From NCBI GenBank assembly GCA_030606635.1, contig JAUWGA010000038.1, positions 1 to 11,718 of the forward strand: a DNA stretch of 11,718 nucleotides, in the 5' to 3' direction. The notes beneath the pieces were generated by a model. It did not search any database, was not told the DNA's origin, and worked only from the letters and a program-made list of their open reading frames with translations. The translations under genes and the position numbers were made by a program. Shown piece by piece: positions 7,292-11,718 of the stretch (positions are counted from its first letter, which is position 1; each line of letters opens with the position of its first letter). Source of the DNA: Methanosarcinales archaeon. GTDB taxonomy: Archaea; Halobacteriota; Methanosarcinia; Methanosarcinales; Methanogasteraceae.

Positions 7292-9238
7292 ATGGAAGAT
7301 GCAGCCATGCCAGATTTCCATCTCGTCTCCAATTTCGCGCCCATGGGCTCGCAGCCCGATGCAATCGAGAGTCTCGTTTCGGGATTTGCAAGCGGCAGCC
7401 AGTTCCAGACACTCCTTGGCGTCACGGGTTCAGGAAAGACGTTTACGATTGCAAACGTCATCGACAAAATCCAGAAGCCAACCCTCGTCATCGCCCACAA
7501 CAAGACGCTTGCAGCCCAACTATACAACGAGTTTAAGGAGTTCTTCCCTGAAAACCGGGTTGAATATTTCGTCTCGTATTACGATTATTACCAGCCCGAA
7601 TCATACATCCCAAAAAAAGACCAGTACATCGAGAAGGACGCCCAGATAAACCCCAAAATCGAGCAGATGCGTCTATCTACCACCGCGTCCTTGCTCTCAC
7701 GGGACGATGTGATCGTCGTCGCTTCGGTCTCCTGCATCTACGGTCTTGGCAATCCTGAGAACTTCCAGAAGATGGGGATTGAATTAAACGTGCACGACAG
7801 GATTTGCAGAAACGAGATCCTCTCGCAACTGATCGATATCCAGTTCGAGAGAAACGACACCGAACTTGCGCCTGGTCGGTTCAGGGTGAAAGGGGACACG
7901 ATCGACATCGTCCCGATGTACTTTAATGACATCATCAGAATCGAGATGTTCGGGGATGAGATCGACCGGATCACAGAGATAGAGAAGATCTCAGGCAGGA
8001 AGATCGAGGAGATGGACTACTTCTATGTCTATCCTGCGCGGCACTTCGTCATACCTGAAGAGGAGAAGGCGCGGGCGATCGCATCCATCCTTGAGGAACT
8101 CGATTCCGTGCTGCCGTCGATGGGGATGTTTGAATCGCACCGGCTCAAGCAGCGGACACTATATGACATAGAGATGATCGAGGAGACCGGCTCGTGCAAG
8201 GGGATCGAGAACTACTCGCGCCACTTCGACAGGAGGGCGGCTGGGGATAAGCCGTACTGCCTGCTCGATTACTTTCCGGAGGGTTTCCTGATGATGATCG
8301 ATGAGAGCCACCAGACGATCCCGCAGATTCACGGGATGTACAAGGGCGACTATTCCCGGAAAAAGACGCTTGTCGATTACGGGTTTCGGCTTCCGTCGGC
8401 ACTCGACAACCGCCCCTTGCGGTTCGATGAGTTTGCAGGGTACATGCAAAACGTCATCTTTGTCTCAGCGACACCCGGTGCTTACGAACTTGAGATATCA
8501 GGGCAGGTCGTCGAGCAGATCATCCGCCCGACAGGTCTTGTCGATCCGCACGTGGAGGTGCGCCCGATCGAGGGGCAGGCGGCGGACGTGCTCAGTGAAA
8601 TCGAGAAGACGATCCAGGAGGGGGACCGCATCCTCTTGACGACGCTTACGAAGAGACTTGCAGAGGAACTGACCGAGTACCTCGCCCATAAAGGCGTCCG
8701 GACACGGTATCTACATTCTGATATCAACACGATCGAGCGGACAGAGATCATCCGCCAGCTAAGGCTTGGTAAGTTTGATGTCCTTGTCGGCATCAATCTC
8801 CTGCGGGAGGGGCTCGATATCCCTGAGGTCGGGTTTATCGGCATTCTCGACGCGGACAAGGAAGGTTTCTTACGCGATACGAAAAGTCTCATCCAGACGA
8901 TCGGCCGGGCAGCCAGAAACGTGAAGTCAAGGGTGGTGCTCTACGCTGACAAGATGACCGACTCGATCAAGAGAGCCATCTCTGAAACAGAGCGGAGGCG
9001 AAACCTCCAGATCGCTTATAACAGGGAGCATAACATCATCCCGCAGACGATTAAGAAGCCGATTCGGGAGAAGGAGGTCGATCTCACAGACACAAAACAC
9101 CTGCCAAAATCAGAGATCCCCAATCTCATCATCGAACTCGAAGCAGAGATGCAGGCGGCTGCTGAGGCACTGGACTTTGAGCGGGCGATCAAGCTAAGGG
9201 ATGCTGTGAAGAAGTTGAAGGCGCAGGCGGCGGGGTGA
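7292..9238 (+). CDS. uvrB: UvrABC excinuclease subunit B
   Basis: This is a full-length UvrB of 648 residues from the ATG at 7292, which with UvrA and UvrC recognises and excises bulky DNA lesions. Motifs in order are: the NFAPMGSQPDAI start typical of the family; Walker A GVTGSGKT (43-50); the beta-hairpin region YYDYYQPESYIP; VSCIYGLG; Walker B region FLMMIDESH; motif III FVSATPGAYE; then REGLDIPEV, DADKEGFLRD and QTIGRAARN of the second helicase domain; and a C-terminal UVR motif around ALDFERAIKLRD. No key residue is missing. The frame is open further upstream to a TTG at 7196, but that stretch does not look like UvrB. An ATG at 7307 (MPDFHL) is an equally plausible start; neither has a good ribosome binding site. 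uvrA and uvrC are not in the window. A T-rich run at 9242-9249 just after the stop could end transcription. Confidence 0.96.
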   Translation: MEDAAMPDFHLVSNFAPMGSQPDAIESLVSGFASGSQFQTLLGVTGSGKTFTIANVIDKIQKPTLVIAHNKTLAAQLYNEFKEFFPENRVEYFVSYYDYYQPESYIPKKDQYIEKDAQINPKIEQMRLSTTASLLSRDDVIVVASVSCIYGLGNPENFQKMGIELNVHDRICRNEILSQLIDIQFERNDTELAPGRFRVKGDTIDIVPMYFNDIIRIEMFGDEIDRITEIEKISGRKIEEMDYFYVYPARHFVIPEEEKARAIASILEELDSVLPSMGMFESHRLKQRTLYDIEMIEETGSCKGIENYSRHFDRRAAGDKPYCLLDYFPEGFLMMIDESHQTIPQIHGMYKGDYSRKKTLVDYGFRLPSALDNRPLRFDEFAGYMQNVIFVSATPGAYELEISGQVVEQIIRPTGLVDPHVEVRPIEGQAADVLSEIEKTIQEGDRILLTTLTKRLAEELTEYLAHKGVRTRYLHSDINTIERTEIIRQLRLGKFDVLVGINLLREGLDIPEVGFIGILDADKEGFLRDTKSLIQTIGRAARNVKSRVVLYADKMTDSIKRAISETERRRNLQIAYNREHNIIPQTIKKPIREKEVDLTDTKHLPKSEIPNLIIELEAEMQAAAEALDFERAIKLRDAVKKLKAQAAG

Positions 9239-9281
9239 GAGTTATTTTTAAGTATCATGGCAGTTACTGATCACATTGTAT

Positions 9282-9339
9282 GGGGCGATATGGCCCCTGT
9301 GGCAGCAGGTATACTGCAACCGTTGTTGGCTTGCCACAG
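9282..9339 (+). other. Nested hairpins downstream of uvrB (terminator or structured RNA)
   Basis: Several stems pack into 58 bases. GGGGC (9282-9286) pairs with GCCCC (9293-9297). CTGTGGCA (9297-9304) pairs perfectly with TGCCACAG (9332-9339). Inside that 8-bp stem are two smaller hairpins: GCAG-GTATA-CTGC (9305-9317) and CAAC-CGTT-GTTG (about 9317-9328). The last set would form a three-way junction. It could be a uvrB terminator, a small structured RNA, or the end of an inserted element. The 325-bp gap 9239-9563 has no gene besides these structures, the palindrome at 9394-9413 and the promoter of the next gene. Confidence 0.45.
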
Positions 9340-9393
9340 TGAATATTCGGAGGTATATGGTAAGATGAGTGGCAGGAAATCGCTATGTGCAGG

Positions 9394-9413
9394 CTCTGGA
9401 CTTAAGTCCAGGG
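9394..9413. repeat. Perfect palindrome CTGGACTTAAGTCCAG near the left edge of the AT-rich segment
   Basis: Bases 9396-9411 are a perfect 16-bp palindrome, and one more pair (9394 with 9413) forms beyond a T/G wobble. It lies about 25 bp before base composition drops sharply. A dimeric protein binding site or an element end are both possible. Confidence 0.5.
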
Positions 9414-9523
9414 TTTGGTGACTGTAGGATGGCATGTTCATACTCGACTTGGCTATAATATTAGAAAAATTAGGCGCAGTTTCTTATTCAAAATCGATAA
9501 TCAGATCTCAAACAATGGTAATA

Positions 9524-9530
9524 TTTATAA
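9524..9530 (+). promoter_or_regulatory. TATA box of the AT-rich gene
   Basis: TTTATAA (in ATTTATAAGG) lies 33 nt upstream of the chosen ATG at 9564. Archaeal spacing predicts transcription starting near 9550, just before or in the AGGAG ribosome binding site at 9551-9555. The surrounding DNA is AT-rich, so chance matches are likelier here. Confidence 0.5.
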
Positions 9531-9563
9531 GGTGTGAAGAGTACCAATATAGGAGAAAGAATA

Positions 9564-10577
9564 ATGAATAGTGAAGATATTTTTAGCATAATATATTCAT
9601 ATTCAGATGACCATATATTGAAACAATTATTATCTTTTAAAAATTTTCATTTCCCAAGCTCATACTTAAATTTTTTTGTAGAAGCGATCTTAAATGTGAA
9701 TCATATAGACCCAAAGGCTGCTTTAGATTTGTTAAATCATAAAATTCGTTCAAAAAGCGGAGATTCATACGATTTTCATAATTTATTATCTTCCTTATGT
9801 GAGTTGTCTGTTATGAATACAATGCTTTTCAAGATCGATAATCCTTCAACTTTTAAATATGAGCCTCAACCATTAAAAGGCAGCCAAAAAAACCCAGAGT
9901 TCACAATTAATATAAGTGATTATAAATATTATATAGAAGTTAAAACACCCAATTTTGAAAATTATCGAAAAAAAATGCGTGAAATATTGAAATCTGAAAA
10001 AGTAGTGACACACTATGAATCACGAATTTTCAATTTATCGGAAAAGCAAAAGTCCGAAAATATGGTTTCAACAGATTCAAAAATAAAAGATTTTCTTGTT
10101 GATGCAAATAATAAATTTCTAAAAAGTGAAGACAATACACATTTCAATGTACTATTTATATGTTGGACAGATCATACAGATCAACCTGCAACTGCTTTAA
10201 AGCACCCAAGACATGGATTGTTGACAAAAAATAGTTGGTTTAAAGATGAAGATGGAATAATTATTAGTTTAAATAATATTGATCTGATTTTCATTACTGA
10301 TCTTTTTCAAAATCATATAGCTCATATGAGTTGCACATCAGAGCCTATGCCGAGTATTATTTCAGGAGTTCCCTATTTTGATGACACAATTAAAACCAGA
10401 ATTATTCCAGATCCATTTAATCTTAAGAATTCCAGAAATGTGATTGTTGAGTCGCAAATAGGTGAAAAAATAATATTTCCTTTGCCTATAAGTACATTTG
10501 AAAAACCAGTTACTGTAATAACAGAAGAATATGTTAAGAAATACTGTCCTGAAATAAAAATAAGCTTTAATTTATAA
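9564..10577 (+). CDS. AT-rich accessory gene with PD-(D/E)xK nuclease-like signature
   Basis: From the ATG at 9564 (AGGAG at 9551-9555, 8-nt spacer) the protein has 337 residues; an in-frame GTG at 9534 is less likely. I recognise no named family. The middle fits a PD-(D/E)xK nuclease core: E80 in a helix (SLCELSVMN), then NPEFTINI with P111-E112 on a strand, then YYIEVKTPN with E125-V126-K127 on the next strand. A helix (KIKDFLVDANNKF) and a hydrophobic strand (FNVLFICW) follow, as in that fold. No membrane segment or signal peptide is seen. Base composition is strikingly low in G+C (sampled 60-base lines have 11-14 G/C) with AT-ending codons, unlike uvrB and the other genes, so recent transfer is likely. 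A standalone restriction or defence nuclease is a reasonable inference, but no methylase or other defence gene is adjacent. Confidence 0.82.
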   Translation: MNSEDIFSIIYSYSDDHILKQLLSFKNFHFPSSYLNFFVEAILNVNHIDPKAALDLLNHKIRSKSGDSYDFHNLLSSLCELSVMNTMLFKIDNPSTFKYEPQPLKGSQKNPEFTINISDYKYYIEVKTPNFENYRKKMREILKSEKVVTHYESRIFNLSEKQKSENMVSTDSKIKDFLVDANNKFLKSEDNTHFNVLFICWTDHTDQPATALKHPRHGLLTKNSWFKDEDGIIISLNNIDLIFITDLFQNHIAHMSCTSEPMPSIISGVPYFDDTIKTRIIPDPFNLKNSRNVIVESQIGEKIIFPLPISTFEKPVTVITEEYVKKYCPEIKISFNL

Positions 10578-10585
10578 AACATACT

Positions 10586-10631
10586 CCTTTTTTGATATTC
10601 AAAATTTTGTGCATGAATTTGAATATGAAAA
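10586..10631 (+). terminator. T-run and 9-bp hairpin after the AT-rich gene
   Basis: Just past the stop, a run of T (10588-10593) is followed by ATATTCAAA (10595-10603) and TTTGAATAT (10618-10626), a perfect 9-bp inverted repeat with a 14-nt loop. Beyond a single mismatch the stem extends by about four T/A pairs. T-runs alone can end transcription in archaea, and the hairpin strengthens the case. Confidence 0.5.
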
Positions 10632-10837
10632 TCAGCAGTCAAATAAATAATATTTAATTCTGAGCATCAGACCAGATGCATTCTGCTTCCAGCAGGGGGT
10701 CCGTGACTTCGGGAGGTTGGCATAGTGTTACGCGGAGGTCGGGTGGGTCGCGAGGTTGGGGGGTTTTTGTGGGGCGGGTTACGCATGGCGGGTCACGACA
10801 GTGACAGTTGGGTATACGGCGAACTGCACAGCAGACC
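10632..10837. other. Noncoding G-rich stretch between the AT-rich gene and the Xis-like gene
   Basis: The segment moves abruptly from AT-rich to G-rich. At 10735-10778 it has G runs (GGG, GGG, GGGGGG, GGGG, GGG) separated by short loops and one 10-nt loop, so a quadruplex is possible but weaker than that at 1955. GTTACGC occurs at 10728-10734 and again at 10778-10784. A 73-codon minus-strand frame here is proline/cysteine-rich and not convincing. Confidence 0.35.
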
Positions 10838-11020
10838 TTATTCTCGACCAATTCTCGCATCCAGCAATTTTTCAAAATTCTCTGACCTGAAGAACAGTAG
10901 CTTCCGTCTCTCTAAACGTTTTACTCCAAAAAAACCAAGTTCTGCTAATCCAAGCAAGTCAGTCCGGGCTATCTGATATAAGATATTAAAAATATTTTTT
11001 ACTTCATTAATCGTCATCAT
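10838..11020 (-). CDS. Small putative DNA-binding protein, excisionase/HTH_17-like
   Basis: This 60-residue protein starts at ATG 11020 (or the adjacent ATG at 11017), with GGAG 3 or 6 nt upstream. The pattern MTINEVKNIFNI near the start, then GFFGVKRLERRKLLFFR and SENFEKLLD near the end, resembles the shape of excisionase and HTH_17 (MerR-like) proteins: a short helix-turn-helix, a basic wing with alternating hydrophobic residues, and a final helix. The similarity is by eye only. Family members act as recombination directionality factors or small repressors. Overlapping palindromes and tandem repeats lie just upstream of its start, which would suit self-regulation. No integrase is seen in the window. 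A hypothetical protein of another kind remains possible. Confidence 0.5.
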   Translation of the reverse strand: MMTINEVKNIFNILYQIARTDLLGLAELGFFGVKRLERRKLLFFRSENFEKLLDARIGRE

Positions 11021-11040
11021 CTTCTCCGGACTTTCCGATG

Positions 11041-11083
11041 AGTAGTTTACTACTAATTTAGTAATGATTAGTAATGATTAGTA
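11041..11083 (-). promoter_or_regulatory. Overlapping palindromes and tandem 10-bp repeats upstream of the Xis-like gene
   Basis: AGTAGT-TT-ACTACT (11041-11054) overlaps TACTAA-T-TTAGTA (11051-11063). These run into two exact copies of TTAGTAATGA (11058-11067 and 11068-11077) and the first six bases of a third (11078-11083). The array begins 21 bp before the start codon at 11020, where an operator would control that gene. The 10-bp period puts the repeats on one face of the helix. Confidence 0.6.
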
Positions 11084-11203
11084 CATGCGGTATTTTCCAG
11101 CAACAGACTTGCTTTGGTATCGATTGACGAACAGTACCAAATGGTGTTTCTTTGTAACGATTTTACGAGACAGATACTGGGCACCTGTGAGAAAAGGACA
11201 TTT
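11078..11203 (-). pseudogene. Possible frameshifted remnant of a small gene
   Basis: On the minus strand a very good ribosome binding site (GGAGG, 11210-11214) lies 8 nt before an ATG at 11201, but that frame reads only 12 codons to a TAA. The frame one base later is open for 41 codons (11203 to a TAA at 11078-11080) and reads like protein (for example KKHHLVLFVNRYQSKS). A single-base change near the start would join them. I recognise no family. It may be a decayed gene of the island or chance. Confidence 0.25.
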
Positions 11204-11455
11204 TCACCCCCTCCTTAGGGGCGGAAGAGTTCGCGCAACGCCCTCCATGGCGCGGGCGCAAGGGATGGTGTGCTGATCGCTGCTCTGGTGTTGTTGTGCC
11301 TGATATGCTGAGCAGGCGCGCTCAACGCTTGGATGGGGGCGTGCGTTGTCGTTGCTGAGACTGAAAGGTAGGGCAACGGCTGGACGCGTGCGATCCTGTA
11401 TGTAGTGGTTTGGGAGTGTTTGTAACTATTTGCTATAACAATTTGAGTTTTAATG
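11084..11455. other. Gene-poor stretch rich in inverted repeats
   Basis: Apart from the possible remnant at its left end, I see no convincing gene here. It has an interrupted inverted repeat TTTGGTA (11113-11119) / TACCAAA (11135-11141), a hairpin CCCCT-CCTT-AGGGG (11208-11221), and CAACGC (11323-11328) / GCGTTG (11343-11348). A GC-rich part (about 11205-11400) sits between AT-rich flanks. It may be the residue of an inserted element. Confidence 0.35.
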
Positions 11456-11478
11456 ATAAACCAATAGGTTTATATAGG
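11456..11478 (+). promoter_or_regulatory. TATA box overlapped by an inverted-repeat operator candidate
   Basis: TTTATATAGG (11469-11478) is the best archaeal TATA match in the window. It is overlapped by the perfect inverted repeat ATAAACC-AATA-GGTTTAT (11456-11473). A dimeric regulator bound there would cover the TATA box and block TBP. The expected transcription start is near 11500, just before the ATG at 11504, so the gene may be leaderless. Confidence 0.6.
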
Positions 11479-11503
11479 ATAATGCTGTTGATTTTTTACC
11501 GGT

Positions 11504-11718
11504 ATGGCTATGGTGCGATCCGCACTCGCCCCCCCAAAAAAACGAGTGAAAGAGAGCAGAAGAATGAAACAACTGGGACACGCACGGCTCCCGACGCCTG
11601 AAAAGAGCGAGGAATCGATCCGGGACTGCGAGGACATCGTTGGACGACACCCCCTCGGTTATCCTGAGATGCTTGCAGATGCCGCAGGCAGCGTCCGGCA
11701 CATCGATGCCACACACCG
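11504..11718 (+). CDS. Unrecognised gene, 5' part (runs off the window)
   Basis: The frame from ATG 11504 is open to the window end (71 full codons). Codon use after about 11564 resembles the host-like genes. The start could be 11504 (near-leaderless behind the TATA box), 11510, or 11564, where MKQLGHARLPTPEK begins; the stretch before 11564 is basic and low in complexity, so 11564 may be the true start. Readable later parts are SIRDCEDIVGRHPLGYPEM and LADAAGSVRHIDATH. I do not recognise a family. No signal peptide or membrane segment is seen. A competing 88-codon minus-strand frame over the same bases is rich in Ser/His/Cys and less gene-like. The operator candidate over its promoter suggests regulated expression. 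Confidence 0.5.
   Translation, partial: MAMVRSALAPPKKRVKESRRMKQLGHARLPTPEKSEESIRDCEDIVGRHPLGYPEMLADAAGSVRHIDATH

Noticed and set aside
10668..10678. CAGACCAGATG, also present at 2059-2069, as a possible repeat or attachment core
   Set aside because: An 11-base match is expected several times by chance in a window this long, and the two copies do not flank the island.
10654..10875. 73-codon minus-strand frame rich in Pro and Cys
   Set aside because: It overlaps the end of the better-supported Xis-like gene, lies in a simple G-rich stretch, and shows no recognisable domain.
11085..11276. 63-codon plus-strand frame
   Set aside because: It is antisense to a more protein-like minus-strand reading, has no clear ribosome binding site, and its later part reads through hairpin-rich GC sequence.
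11228..11415. Plus-strand hydrophobic reading (LIAALVLLCLIC) that could be a pilin-like or membrane-protein remnant
   Set aside because: The frame is broken by TGA at 11309 and TAG at 11369, with no ribosome binding site or family match; too weak to call even as a pseudogene.
11450..11716. 88-codon minus-strand frame at the right edge
   Set aside because: The plus frame over the same bases has a TATA box, an operator-like repeat and more gene-like codon use.

Overview
This window looks like part of the chromosome of an anaerobic archaeon, most likely a euryarchaeon of the methanogen / methane- or alkane-oxidiser type (relatives of Methanosarcinia, Syntropharchaeia/ANME-1 or Archaeoglobi). 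The evidence is: archaeal TATA-like boxes just upstream of several starts; GGTG / GGAGGTG ribosome binding sites; secreted, sequon-rich c-type cytochromes; a FIST sensor with a GAF/PAS kinase-like protein; and UvrB, which occurs in many methanogens. The genus cannot be read from the sequence.

Layout. Positions 1-1595 (+) carry the 3' end of an NfnA/SudB-type flavoprotein overlapping a complete NfnB/SudA/GltA-type flavoprotein, a soluble NADP(H)/ferredoxin oxidoreductase pair. A 336-bp fragment of carB follows (1626-1961) with damaged metal ligands, then a G-run tract that could form a quadruplex between convergent genes. Positions 2071-5637 (-) are a tight three-gene signalling operon in the order FIST sensor, PAS-GAF-GAF-HisKA protein without a kinase ATPase domain, and single-domain response regulator. 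Positions 5916-7159 (-) are a two-gene cytochrome c operon: a small membrane-anchored cytochrome with an odd CxCH site, then a tetraheme cytochrome with an EF-hand-like loop. Divergent from it is uvrB (7292-9238, +), the nucleotide excision repair damage-recognition protein.

From about 9240 to 11500 the character changes. After uvrB come nested hairpins and a 16-bp perfect palindrome, then a strikingly AT-rich gene (9564-10577, +) with a PD-(D/E)xK nuclease-like signature. A terminator-like hairpin and G-rich noncoding DNA follow, then a 60-codon gene (-) resembling excisionase/HTH_17 proteins with overlapping palindromes and tandem 10-bp repeats in its promoter. Upstream of that are a possible frameshifted remnant and several inverted repeats. 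I read this as an acquired accessory island, possibly with a defence-type nuclease. At the right edge a new gene (from about 11504, +) starts behind a clear TATA box overlapped by an 18-bp inverted-repeat operator candidate, and runs off the window.

The most distinctive items are the AT-rich nuclease-like gene beside the Xis-like gene, the kinase-like protein lacking an ATPase domain in a FIST operon, and the unusual heme and calcium motifs in the cytochrome pair. No CRISPR array, rRNA or tRNA was seen.
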